The notes beneath the pieces are model-generated. The model did not search any database and had not been told where the DNA came from. It was given only the letters and a program-made list of their open reading frames with translations. From NCBI GenBank assembly GCA_900539695.1, contig UQDG01000004.1, positions 1 to 64,000 of the forward strand: 64,000 bases of DNA, given 5' to 3'. The position numbers were made by a program, and so were the translations under genes. This document shows, in pieces, positions 23,372-32,285 of the stretch (position 1 is its first letter; every line of letters begins with the position of its first letter). This stretch comes from an uncultured Oscillospiraceae bacterium (GTDB lineage: Bacteria > Bacillota > Clostridia > Oscillospirales > Ruminococcaceae).

Positions 23372-24586
23372 TTACTTATACAGATCCACCAAATTCAGCA
23401 GGATCTCGGTGCACTGGTCCATCTTCTCGGCGGTGATGCACTCACACGGGCCGTGGAAGTTGAAGCCGCCGGTACCCAGGTTCGGGCAGGGCAGGCCCAT
23501 ATAGCTCAGGGTCGCGCCGTCGGTGCCGCCGCGTACCGGCGTCTCGACAGGCTCCAGCCCGGCAGCACGGATGGCCTTGCGGGCATTCTCCACCAGGTGG
23601 AAGTGGGGCTGGATCTTCTCCAGCATGTTGCGGTAGCTGTCGTGGATGTCCAGCTCGACAGTGCCCTCGCCGTAGCGCTCGTTCAGGCAGGCGGCGATAT
23701 GTTCCATCTGGGCCTTGCGGGCGGCGAACTTGGCGGCATCGTGGTCGCGCACGATGTAGCCCAGCTTGGCGGTGGTCACATCACCTACCATGCTGGTCAG
23801 GTGGAAGAAGCCCTCGCGGCCCTCGGTGTGCTCGGGACGGGAGAAAGCGGGCAGAGCGGCATGGAACTCCATGGCCACATTCTGGGCGTTGATCATGGTA
23901 TTCTTGGCGCTGCCGGGGTGGACGCTGAAACCGTGAACGGTCACAACAGCCGCGGCGGCGTTGAAGTTCTCATAGCTGATCTCGCCGGCGTCCTCGCCGT
24001 CGACGGTGTAGGCGTAGGCGGCGCCGAAGCCCTCGACATCAAACAGGCTGGCACCCTCGCCGATCTCCTCGTCGGGGGTAAAGCCGATGCACAGCTTGCC
24101 GTGGGGGCGCTTCTCGGAAATAACGCGCTCCAGCATCGTCATGATCTCGGACACACCGGCCTTGTCGTCGGCGCCCAGCAGGGTCGAGCCGTCGGTGGTG
24201 ATGAGAGTCTGACCCTTCATCTCGGTCAGGAACGGGAACTGGGCGGGGTCCAGCACAGTGCCGGTGGCAGGCAGTACAACCTTGCCGCCGTCGTAGTTGG
24301 GGTGGATCTGCGGGTTGACGTTTTCGCCGCTGGCGTCATCGGCGGTGTCCATATGGGCGATGAAGCCCAGGGGCTTGGCGCTCTCCTGTCCCGGAGTGGC
24401 GGGCAGCGTGGCGTAGACGTAGCAGTGCTCGTCCACATGGGCATCGGTCAGGCCCAGGTCCTTCAACTCCTGCACCAGCTGGTGGGCCAGGTCAAACTGA
24501 CGCATCGTGCTGGGATGGGTGCCGCTCTCGGGGTCCGAGGTCGTCCAGACCTTGACATACTTCAAAAGACGTTCATATGCGCGCAT
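23372..24586 (-). CDS. pepT: Peptidase T (tripeptide aminopeptidase)
   Basis: The 404 residues match M20B metallopeptidases of normal length. Two-zinc-site residues are visible: His in GFIAHMDTADDASG, Asp in LLGADDKAG, the Glu pair in TPDEEIGEG, Asp in YTVDGED, and the C-terminal His in NFHGPCE. It removes N-terminal residues from tripeptides in the cytoplasm. It is monocistronic, with GGACACC upstream of the ATG and a terminator right after the stop. Confidence 0.96.
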   Translation of the reverse strand: MRAYERLLKYVKVWTTSDPESGTHPSTMRQFDLAHQLVQELKDLGLTDAHVDEHCYVYATLPATPGQESAKPLGFIAHMDTADDASGENVNPQIHPNYDGGKVVLPATGTVLDPAQFPFLTEMKGQTLITTDGSTLLGADDKAGVSEIMTMLERVISEKRPHGKLCIGFTPDEEIGEGASLFDVEGFGAAYAYTVDGEDAGEISYENFNAAAAVVTVHGFSVHPGSAKNTMINAQNVAMEFHAALPAFSRPEHTEGREGFFHLTSMVGDVTTAKLGYIVRDHDAAKFAARKAQMEHIAACLNERYGEGTVELDIHDSYRNMLEKIQPHFHLVENARKAIRAAGLEPVETPVRGGTDGATLSYMGLPCPNLGTGGFNFHGPCECITAEKMDQCTEILLNLVDLYK

Positions 24587-24784
24587 GATAGGTGTCCTTT
24601 CTTACCTTATAATAATAGTAATGTGAAGAGGAAGGTGTAAATGTTCTGTAGTTAGTATAACACAAATACCAAATCCTGCAAGAGGGGCGGTTCCCTCTTT
24701 TCAAATGGGGCATTTTATGGTAGAATAATAAAGATTATAAAGGATACCTGCGCCCGGCGGCGCTTAACGTATAAGGAGGCCATC

Positions 24785-25837
24785 ATGGCAGACACGATTT
24801 TTAAAGACAAGACCCTTTTGATCACCGGCGGCACGGGAAGCTTCGGCAATACTGTGCTGAAGCACTTCCTCACCACCGACATCGGTGAGATCCGCATCTT
24901 CTCCCGAGATGAGAAGAAGCAGGACGATATGCGCCACGAGCTGCAGGCCAAGTATCCCGCCTACGCCGAGAAGGTCAAGTTCTACATCGGTGATGTGCGC
25001 AACCCGCGGTCTCTCCGCGATGTCATGCCCGGCGTCAACTTCATTTTCCACGCTGCTGCGCTGAAACAAGTCCCCTCCTGCGAGTTCTTCCCCATGGAGG
25101 CCGTGCGCACCAACATTGAAGGTACCGACAACATGCTGCACGCCGCCATCGAGGCCGGCGTCGAGCGCGTCGTCTGCCTGTCCACCGATAAGGCTGCCTA
25201 CCCCATCAACGCCATGGGCATCTCCAAGGCCATGATGGAGCATGTCATCACCGCCAACGCCCGTGTGTCCGCCCAGCGCGGCGGCCCGGTCATCTGCTGC
25301 ACCCGCTACGGCAACGTCATGTGCAGCCGCGGCAGCGTCATCCCGCTGTTTGTCGAGCAGATCAAGTCCGGCAACCCTATCACCATTACCGACCCCAACA
25401 TGACCCGCTTCCTGATGAACCTGGACGAAGCCGTAGATCTGGTTATGTTCGCCTTTGAGCATGCCAACCCCGGCGACCTGTTCATCCAGAAGTCGGACGC
25501 TTCCACCATTGGCGACCTGGCCAAGGCTGTGCAGACTCTGTTTGGCGACACCGGCACGAATATTATCGGCACCCGCCACGGCGAGAAGCTGTACGAGACC
25601 CTGATGACCAAGGAAGAGCGGATGCGCAGCGAGGATATGGGCAATTATTATCGTGTTGCTGCCGATAACCGCGACCTGAACTACGATAAGTTCTTCGTCA
25701 AGGGTCAGGTGCGCACCCAGGCCGACGAGGACTACACCAGCCACAACACCCGCCGCCTGAACGTGGAGGAGACCATCGCCAAGATCAAGACCACTGAGTA
25801 CATCCAGGAGATGCTGAAAGAGGAAAGCAAGGCATGA
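24785..25837 (+). CDS. capE: CapE-like UDP-GlcNAc 4,6-dehydratase / 5-epimerase
   Basis: This 350-residue extended SDR opens with a Rossmann GGTGSFG and contains AAALKQVPSCEFFPMEA and STDKAAYPINAMGISK, where Met takes the usual Tyr place as in the CapE/FlaA1 inverting dehydratases. It converts UDP-GlcNAc to UDP-2-acetamido-2,6-dideoxy-beta-L-arabino-hexos-4-ulose, the first step to UDP-L-FucNAc. AAGGAGGC precedes the ATG. It overlaps the next gene by four bases (ATGA). It is the first gene of the surface-glycan cluster. Confidence 0.93.
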   Translation: MADTIFKDKTLLITGGTGSFGNTVLKHFLTTDIGEIRIFSRDEKKQDDMRHELQAKYPAYAEKVKFYIGDVRNPRSLRDVMPGVNFIFHAAALKQVPSCEFFPMEAVRTNIEGTDNMLHAAIEAGVERVVCLSTDKAAYPINAMGISKAMMEHVITANARVSAQRGGPVICCTRYGNVMCSRGSVIPLFVEQIKSGNPITITDPNMTRFLMNLDEAVDLVMFAFEHANPGDLFIQKSDASTIGDLAKAVQTLFGDTGTNIIGTRHGEKLYETLMTKEERMRSEDMGNYYRVAADNRDLNYDKFFVKGQVRTQADEDYTSHNTRRLNVEETIAKIKTTEYIQEMLKEESKA

Positions 25838-27033
25838 AAATTCTTGTCACCGGCGCCAAAGGCTTTGTAGGGCGCAACCTGTGCGAGAACCTGAAAAATC
25901 TGCGGGACGGCAAAAACCGTACCCGCCCCGCCCTGACCGTGGACGAGATCTACGAATACGACATAGATACCGACCCGGTCCTGCTGGAGGAGTACTGCGC
26001 CAAGGCGAACTTTGTCTTTAACCTGGCGGGCGTCAACCGGCCCAAAAATGAGGCTGAGTTCATGCAGGGCAACTTTGGCTTTGCCTCTACCCTGCTGGAC
26101 ATGCTGAAACGCCACGGCAACACCTGCCCGGTCATGCTGTCCAGCAGCATCCAGGCAACGCTCATCGGCCGCTACGGCCAGAGCGATTACGGCAAAAGCA
26201 AACTGGCGGGCGAGGAATTGTTCTTTACTTACGCCCAGGAGACCGGCGCGCCGGTGCTGGTCTACCGCTTCCCGAACCTGTTCGGCAAATGGTGCCGCCC
26301 GAATTATAACAGCGCGGTAGCGACATTTTGTTACAACACTGCCCACGATCTGCCCATCACGGTGAACGACCGCGCCACCGAGCTGGAACTGCTGTACATC
26401 GATGATCTGGTGGAGGAAATGCTGGACGCGCTGGAAATGCGCCCCCACCGCTGTGATTATGACGGCCTGACGCCGGTTTTCGGCGCCCAGGGCCGCTACT
26501 GTGCCGCGCCCGTGACCCATAAAGTGACGTTGGGAGAAATTGTGGACCTGCTGAAAAAATTCCACGACCAGTCGCGTACGTTGGTAGTGCCTGCCATCCC
26601 GGCGGGCAGTTTTGCCAAAAAGCTGTACTCCACCTACCTTTCCTATCTGCCGAAAGAAAAGGTTGCCTTCCCGTTAAAAATGAATGTGGATGCCCGCGGC
26701 AGTTTTACCGAGCTGCTCAAGACCGAGAACTGCGGTCAGTTCAGCGTGAATGTCTCGAAACCCGGCATCACCAAGGGCCAGCACTGGCACAACACCAAGT
26801 GGGAGTTTTTCATTGTGGTGGCGGGCCGTGCCCTGATCCAGGAGCGCCGTGTGGACAGCGATGAGGTGCTGGAATTTACCGTGAGCGGCGACGCCCCCAC
26901 GGCCGTGCAGATGCTGCCGGGATATACCCATAATATCATCAACCTGAGCGACACCGAGGACCTGATCACCCTGATGTGGGCCAACGAGCCATTTGACCCG
27001 GCCCACCCGGATACGTTTGGGCTGAAAGTGTGA
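25834..27033 (+). CDS. capF: CapF-like bifunctional reductase (SDR plus cupin)
   Basis: The 399 residues have an N-terminal SDR (VTGAKGFVGRNL; short-chain YGQSDYGKSKLAGEEL) and a C-terminal cupin (about 275-395) with the metal ligands in GQHWHNTKWEFFIVV and PGYTHNI. CapF proteins use the cupin for C3 epimerisation and the SDR for C4 reduction, giving UDP-2-acetamido-2,6-dideoxy-L-talose. It is coupled to capE by overlap. The inserted repeat element B separates it from capG. Confidence 0.93.
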   Translation: MKILVTGAKGFVGRNLCENLKNLRDGKNRTRPALTVDEIYEYDIDTDPVLLEEYCAKANFVFNLAGVNRPKNEAEFMQGNFGFASTLLDMLKRHGNTCPVMLSSSIQATLIGRYGQSDYGKSKLAGEELFFTYAQETGAPVLVYRFPNLFGKWCRPNYNSAVATFCYNTAHDLPITVNDRATELELLYIDDLVEEMLDALEMRPHRCDYDGLTPVFGAQGRYCAAPVTHKVTLGEIVDLLKKFHDQSRTLVVPAIPAGSFAKKLYSTYLSYLPKEKVAFPLKMNVDARGSFTELLKTENCGQFSVNVSKPGITKGQHWHNTKWEFFIVVAGRALIQERRVDSDEVLEFTVSGDAPTAVQMLPGYTHNIINLSDTEDLITLMWANEPFDPAHPDTFGLKV

Positions 27034-27045
27034 TGCGGCTTTTAT

Positions 27046-27230
27046 GCCTCCCTCTGCGAGGGAGGTGCCCCGAAGGGGCAGAGGGAGAGAGCCGTGCCGA
27101 GGCCCGAAACTTCGGACATTTATTAGTTTCTCTCCCCCACCCGCTTACGCGGGACGACTTCGTAGCCGGACCCCTCTGTCGCTGGCGCGACATCTCCCCG
27201 CACCGTGGGGAGTCACCCTCCCAGAGGGGA
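27046..27230. repeat. Dispersed ~180-bp inverted-repeat element, copy B
   Basis: It runs from GCCTCCCTCTGCGAGGGAGG to CACCCTCCCAGAGGGGA and shares the blocks of copy A (GCAGAGGGAGAGAG, CTCTCCCCCACCCGC, GACCCCTCTGTCGC, GCGACATCTCCCCGC, GGGGAGTCACCCTCCCAG). It lies inside the glycan operon between capF and capG, so it is probably transcribed and folds into RNA hairpins. Confidence 0.82.
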
Positions 27231-27250
27231 CTTCAAAAGAGAGGTGCAAT

Positions 27251-28390
27251 ATGAACAAACTCAAACTCATGACCATCATCGGTACCCGACCGGAAATTAT
27301 CCGGCTGTCGGCCGTTATCAAAAAGTGCGATGTCTACTTTGACCAGATCCTGGTCCACACCGGCCAGAACTACGATTATAACCTGAACCAGGTCTTTTTT
27401 GAGGACCTGGGCCTGCGTGCGCCCAACTTCTACCTGGACGCCGTCGGAAAGGACCTGGGCGAGACCATCGGCAACATTATTGCAAAATCCTACGCTCTGA
27501 TGGTGGAGCAAAAGCCTGACGCCCTGCTGATCCTGGGCGACACCAACAGCTGCCTGTCTGCCATTGCGGCCAAGCGCCTGCATATTCCCATCTTCCATAT
27601 GGAGGCCGGAAACCGCTGCTTTGACGAGTGCCTGCCCGAGGAGACCAACCGCCGCATTGTGGACCATATTTCTGACGTGAATATGTGCTATTCTGAGCAT
27701 GCCCGCCGTTACCTGAACGCCGAGGGCACCGCCAAGGAGCGTACCTTCGTCACCGGTTCCCCGATGGCCGAAGTGCTGCACGCCAACCTCGCCAAGATCG
27801 AGGCCAGCGATGTGCTGGAGCGCCTGGGCCTGGAGCCGCAGAAGTACATGCTGCTCTCCGCCCACCGCGAGGAAAACATCGATACAGAGCAGAATTTTAT
27901 CGACCTGTTTACCTCCATCAACCATCTGGCCGAGACCTACGACATGCCGATTTTGTACAGCTGCCACCCCCGCAGCAAAAAGCGGCTGGATGCTATGGGC
28001 TTCAAGCTGGACGAGCGCGTCAAGCTGCACGAGCCTCTCGGCTTCCACGATTACAACCACCTGCAGATGAACGCCTTTGCGGTCATCTCGGATTCCGGCA
28101 CGCTGCCGGAGGAATCCAGCTTCTTTACCAGCGTGGGGCATCCCTTCCCGGCGGTCTGCATCCGCACCTCCACCGAGCGCCCCGAAGCGCTGGATAAGGG
28201 CTGCTTTGTGCTGGCCGGCATCCGCGCCGGCGGCGTGGAGCAGGCCGTTGAGACCGCCGTGGCCATGAACGCCAACCACGATTACGGCATCCCTGTGCCT
28301 TACTACACCGAGGATGTCTCCACCAAGGTGGTCAAGATCATCCAGAGCTACACCGGCGTGGTCAACAAGATGGTGTGGCGGAAGAACTAA
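27251..28390 (+). CDS. capG: CapG-like UDP-N-acetyl sugar 2-epimerase
   Basis: The 379 residues match non-hydrolysing 2-epimerases (TIIGTRPEIIRLSAVI, HTGQNYDYNLNQVFF, IFHMEAGNRCFDECLPEE, LLSAHREENID, SDSGTLPEESSF). In the CapEFG route it converts UDP-L-PneNAc/TalNAc-type precursors to UDP-L-FucNAc. GAGGTGC precedes the ATG at 27251; the frame extends upstream into the repeat element, which is not coding. Confidence 0.93.
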   Translation: MNKLKLMTIIGTRPEIIRLSAVIKKCDVYFDQILVHTGQNYDYNLNQVFFEDLGLRAPNFYLDAVGKDLGETIGNIIAKSYALMVEQKPDALLILGDTNSCLSAIAAKRLHIPIFHMEAGNRCFDECLPEETNRRIVDHISDVNMCYSEHARRYLNAEGTAKERTFVTGSPMAEVLHANLAKIEASDVLERLGLEPQKYMLLSAHREENIDTEQNFIDLFTSINHLAETYDMPILYSCHPRSKKRLDAMGFKLDERVKLHEPLGFHDYNHLQMNAFAVISDSGTLPEESSFFTSVGHPFPAVCIRTSTERPEALDKGCFVLAGIRAGGVEQAVETAVAMNANHDYGIPVPYYTEDVSTKVVKIIQSYTGVVNKMVWRKN

Positions 28391-28408
28391 GATTGGAACA
28401 ACAAACCT

Positions 28409-29626
28409 ATGCGAATTTTGGTCGTGACCCAGCATTTTTGGCCGGAAAATTTCCGGATCAATGATATTGTCGAGGGCTTTGTGCAGGATGGACTGGACGT
28501 GGACGTGCTCTGTGGCCTGCCCAACTACCCCAAGGGCGAGTGGTTCTCCGGCTACAGCGCGGACGGCCCCTTTGAGGAAACCTACAAAGGGGCGCACATT
28601 TTCCGTGCACGGGAGATTCCCCGCAAGGGAAACACCGGCAAGACGATCTTTTTGAACTACGTCAGCTGGCCGCTCTACGCGGCGGGGGCGCTGAACCGCC
28701 TGCCCGGCGGGTACGATGCAGTGTTCTGCTTCAACACCAGCCCGGTGCTGATGTGCTGGCCGGCCATTAAATATGCCAAAAAGCATAAAATTCCCTTTAC
28801 CAACTATGTGCTGGACCTCTGGCCGGAGAACCTGTACAGCGTACTTCCGGTCAAAAACAGCTTTATGCGCTGGGTGGCCCAGACGGTCAGCGACAGCCTG
28901 TATAAGCGCGCCGACCGCCTGATTGCCATGAGCGTACCGCTGCAAAAGCGGTTGATCGCCCGCACCGGCAAGCCGGAAAAAGACGTGGCCGTAATTTCGC
29001 AGTACTGCGAGGATTTTTACGCTGTCCCCTGCCATGACCCAGAGCTGGAAGCCCGCTTTTCCGGGCGATTCAACCTGGTGTTCACCGGCACGTTTACCCC
29101 GGCACAAAGCCTGGATATGGTGCTGCGCGCCGTGCTGGATGCCCGCGCTGCCGGGGCCGAAAACCTGCATCTGCTGCTGGTGGGCGACGGCATGAGCCGC
29201 GAGAGCTTGCAAGCCCTGGCTGAAGAACTCCACGCCGGGGATGCGGTGACCTTTTATGGCAGTGTACCCGCAGAAAAGGTGCCGAGTTTTACAACCTTGG
29301 CCGATGCCCTGCTGATCTCCCTGTCTGATTCCCCAGACTTAGGCCTGACAGTGCCCGGCAAGCTGGCCAGCTATATGGCCGCGGGTAAGCCGGTGGTGGC
29401 CAGTATGAACGGCGCCGGGTACGAGGCGGTCAAGGAAAGCGGCGGCGGCCTTGTCAGCCCTGCCTGCGACCAGGCCGCACTGGCGGCCAACCTGCTGGCG
29501 CTGTACCGCATGGCTCCCGAGGGCCGCGCCGCCCTGGGCGCCAAAGCCAAAGCCTACTACGAAGCCCACTACCGCCGCACTGAACTGCTGCGCCGCCTGG
29601 AAAGCTTTACCCTGCGGGGAGAATAA
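28409..29626 (+). CDS. Glycosyltransferase family 4 (WbuB/CapM-like)
   Basis: The 405 residues show a GT-B fold: N-terminal MRILVVTQHFWPENFRINDI, LPNYPKG, VLDLWPENLYSV and a C-terminal nucleotide-sugar site (LVFTGTFTPAQSLD ... LLLVGDGMSRE ... GLTVPGKLASYMAAGKPVVA). It resembles WbuB and related proteins that add L-FucNAc in O-antigens, which fits the preceding CapEFG genes, but donor specificity is inferred. It is cytoplasmic or membrane-associated and probably works on a lipid-linked sugar. Confidence 0.88.
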   Translation: MRILVVTQHFWPENFRINDIVEGFVQDGLDVDVLCGLPNYPKGEWFSGYSADGPFEETYKGAHIFRAREIPRKGNTGKTIFLNYVSWPLYAAGALNRLPGGYDAVFCFNTSPVLMCWPAIKYAKKHKIPFTNYVLDLWPENLYSVLPVKNSFMRWVAQTVSDSLYKRADRLIAMSVPLQKRLIARTGKPEKDVAVISQYCEDFYAVPCHDPELEARFSGRFNLVFTGTFTPAQSLDMVLRAVLDARAAGAENLHLLLVGDGMSRESLQALAEELHAGDAVTFYGSVPAEKVPSFTTLADALLISLSDSPDLGLTVPGKLASYMAAGKPVVASMNGAGYEAVKESGGGLVSPACDQAALAANLLALYRMAPEGRAALGAKAKAYYEAHYRRTELLRRLESFTLRGE

Positions 29627-29647
29627 GAAAACACGAGGTACCCCCTT

Positions 29648-30367
29648 TTGGATAAAAAAATTTTGGTGTTGATCCCCTGTTATAACGAGGAAGAAAACAT
29701 CGTGGCAACGGTGGAACATCTGCAGTCCACCTGCCCGCAGGTGGATTTCCTTGTCATCAACGATTGCTCTACCGACCATAGTGCCGACATCCTGCGCGCC
29801 CACCATTACCCGTTTTTGGACCTACCGGTCAATCTGGGCATTGGCGGCGGCGTGCAGTGCGGCTACCAGTACGCTGTGCACAACGGCTACGACGTGACCG
29901 TGCAGATGGATGGTGACGGCCAGCACGACCCCGCCTACCTGATGGAAGTGGTGCAGCCCGTGCTGGACGGCACCTACGATATGTGCATCGGCAGCCGCTT
30001 TATTAAAAAGGAGGGTTTCCAGACCAGCTTCATGCGCCGGGTGGGCATCCGTTTTTTAAGCTGGCTGATCCACCTGCTGTGCGGCAAGCGCGTGCTGGAT
30101 GTTACCAGCGGTTTCCGCGCCTGCAACGCCCGAATGACCGCCTATTTTGCACGTCACTACGCCATTGATTACCCGGAGCCGGAGGCTATCCTCGCCGCCA
30201 GCCTGGCGGGTTTCTCGGTGGGCGAGGCCCCCGTTATCATGAAAGAACGCCAGGGCGGTGTGTCCAGCATCCACAGCTTTAAAAGCGCCTACTACATGAT
30301 CAAAGTGTCGCTGGCGCTCATCATCGACCGCTTCTCCATCCATAAGGTAAAAGGAGGCAAGGCATGA
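29648..30367 (+). CDS. Glycosyltransferase family 2 (polyprenyl-phosphate type)
   Basis: The 239 residues show LVLIPCYNEEENIVATVEHL, a DxD-like VQMDGDGQHDP and GSRFIKKEGFQ, the pattern of DPM1-like GT2 enzymes that load a sugar on undecaprenyl phosphate. It has no C-terminal membrane helices. The start is TTG at 29648 with GAGGTAC upstream. It overlaps the DUF2304 gene by four bases, a pairing common in glycan clusters. Confidence 0.87.
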   Translation: MDKKILVLIPCYNEEENIVATVEHLQSTCPQVDFLVINDCSTDHSADILRAHHYPFLDLPVNLGIGGGVQCGYQYAVHNGYDVTVQMDGDGQHDPAYLMEVVQPVLDGTYDMCIGSRFIKKEGFQTSFMRRVGIRFLSWLIHLLCGKRVLDVTSGFRACNARMTAYFARHYAIDYPEPEAILAASLAGFSVGEAPVIMKERQGGVSSIHSFKSAYYMIKVSLALIIDRFSIHKVKGGKA

Positions 30368-30720
30368 CCCCACAATTGCAGCTGTTTATGGTGCTGGGTG
30401 CGCTGGTGCTGCTGTGCATCATTTTTACCCTGCTCAAGCGCGGGTTGATGAGTGTAAAGTACAGCCTGCTGTGGCTTTTGCTGGCGGTGGCGCTGGTCAT
30501 TGCGGCGGCGTTCCCCTACGTAATTTACGTATTGCGGGACGTTTTGTCCATTGAAATGCCGGTCAACCTGGTATTTTTGCTGATGTTCTGCTTTGTGCTG
30601 GTGGTGCTGCTTTCGTTGAGCATCGCTATCACCCAGTTGGCCGAAAAGTGCAAGCGGCTGACCCAGGCTAACGCCATTTTGGAAAAGCGTGTGCGCGATC
30701 TGGAAGAAAAGAACCGATAA
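30364..30720 (+). CDS. DUF2304 membrane protein
   Basis: A 118-residue protein with three membrane helices (about 6-22, 33-53, 66-92) and a C-terminal coiled coil ending in Glu/Lys. It matches DUF2304, small proteins that nearly always follow GT2 genes and may anchor the transferase at the membrane. That role is inferred from neighbourhood. The start overlaps the GT2 stop (ATGA). Confidence 0.85.
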   Translation: MTPQLQLFMVLGALVLLCIIFTLLKRGLMSVKYSLLWLLLAVALVIAAAFPYVIYVLRDVLSIEMPVNLVFLLMFCFVLVVLLSLSIAITQLAEKCKRLTQANAILEKRVRDLEEKNR

Positions 30721-30766
30721 TACGTTATAAAAAGACGTTACAAAAGCGGAAGAGAGAGTATCCACT

Positions 30767-32269
30767 ATGACGATCACTTGGGAGCAGATCCTCGCGTTCC
30801 TGTGCGAGGATCAGTCAATGGCGGTCACATCGCTGTTGTTTATCGCTTTTTTTGTGGCAGTGGCGCTGGTGCATTATCTGTTGCCGCGGGTGCTGCGCCC
30901 CTACTTTCTGCTGGCGGCCAGTTATGGATTTTTCTGCTATGACCCCGTCAACCGCCCGCTGGTAGGTGTGCTGCTGGGGGCCACGGCGGTCAGCTGGCTG
31001 TGCGGCCTCATCATCGGCAAAGTCAAGGCCAAACCTGTGCGGGTGTTGGCGCTGCTGGTGACGGTGCTGGGCGGCGTTGGCATCCTGGTTTACTACAAAT
31101 ACTGGAACATGCTGGCCGATACCCTCGGCGGCAGCATCCTCAGCCACCGGGACAATCTGCTGGCACCCTTGGGGTTAAGCTACTTCACCTTTGCGGCGAT
31201 GAGCTACACCATCGATGTGTATAAACGACGCTGCAAGGTCGAAACAAACCCGCTGCACTATGCGCTGTTCGTCAGCTTCTTCCCCACGCTCATCACCGGC
31301 CCCATTGAGCGCTACCCCCAGATGCGCCCGCAAATTCAAAAAAGCCGCCGCTTCAGCTACAACCGCTGCGCGGGCGGCGCGTTCCGCATGTTGTGGGGCT
31401 ACACCAAAAAGATGGTCATCGCCGATAACCTGAGCCAGTACGTTTCCTTCGTCTACGGTAATATGTCGGAGATGAGCGGCCCTAACCTGTTTGCCGCCAC
31501 GGTGCTGTTTGCTGTGCAGCTGTATATGGACTTTTCGGGCTGCTGCGACATCGTGCTGGGCGCGGCGCGCATCCTGGGCTATGACCTGATCGAGAACTTC
31601 AACTCCCCCTTTGAGGCCCGCAGCTTCAACGATTTCTGGCGCCGCTGGCATATCTCGATGACCGGCTGGTTCCGAGATTACGTCTACTTCTCGCTGGGCG
31701 GCAGCCGCTGCGCGCCCTGGCGGCACTACTTAAACATCGTCATTGTGTTTTTGTGCAGCGGCCTGTGGCACGGGGCCGATTGGCGGTACCTGGCCTGGGG
31801 CCTTGCCTGCGGCCTGTGCGCTGCCTTTGGCGCCATGACCGCCAAGGCCCGCAAGAAGCTTGAAAAATTCAATCCGCTGTACCGCCAGGCATGGCTGAAG
31901 GCCGTCTGCCAGGTGACCATCACCGATTTGCTGTTCTGCGGGACCCTCGTGTTCTTCGCGGCGGCGCTGTACAACGCTGACCCGTTCGCCATCTACGGCA
32001 GCATGCTGCAAGGCTGGAACGGCCTGGCCGGCAGCTGGCACCAGGTGCAGCAGATGCTGCTGGATTGCGGCATCGATGGTCGTTTGCCGGTGGTGCTGCT
32101 GTTTGGCACCTTTGTGGTGCTGGCCGTGGAGCACGGCGGACGCAGTGTGACCCGCTGGATCCGTGAGCAGGTCTGGCCGCTGCGCTGGACCCTCTACTAC
32201 GCCGCGGCGGCCGCGATCTTGTTCTTCGCGGCGTTCGGCCAGTCGGCGTTCATCTACCAGCAATATTAA
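30767..32269 (+). CDS. MBOAT family O-acyltransferase (AlgI/DltB-like)
   Basis: The 500 residues form about 10-12 membrane helices. MBOAT markers are SYFTFAAMSYTIDVYKRR, LITGPIERYPQM, MDFSGCCDIVLGAARILGY, FNDFWRRWHISMTGWFRDYVY and the catalytic His in SGLWHGADWRYLAWG. Such proteins pass acyl groups across the membrane to an SGNH-type partner that acetylates extracellular polysaccharide. The partner candidate follows directly. It is therefore likely to acetylate the glycan made by this cluster. Confidence 0.92.
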   Translation: MTITWEQILAFLCEDQSMAVTSLLFIAFFVAVALVHYLLPRVLRPYFLLAASYGFFCYDPVNRPLVGVLLGATAVSWLCGLIIGKVKAKPVRVLALLVTVLGGVGILVYYKYWNMLADTLGGSILSHRDNLLAPLGLSYFTFAAMSYTIDVYKRRCKVETNPLHYALFVSFFPTLITGPIERYPQMRPQIQKSRRFSYNRCAGGAFRMLWGYTKKMVIADNLSQYVSFVYGNMSEMSGPNLFAATVLFAVQLYMDFSGCCDIVLGAARILGYDLIENFNSPFEARSFNDFWRRWHISMTGWFRDYVYFSLGGSRCAPWRHYLNIVIVFLCSGLWHGADWRYLAWGLACGLCAAFGAMTAKARKKLEKFNPLYRQAWLKAVCQVTITDLLFCGTLVFFAAALYNADPFAIYGSMLQGWNGLAGSWHQVQQMLLDCGIDGRLPVVLLFGTFVVLAVEHGGRSVTRWIREQVWPLRWTLYYAAAAAILFFAAFGQSAFIYQQY

Positions 32270-32285
32270 CGAAAGGCGGTGCATT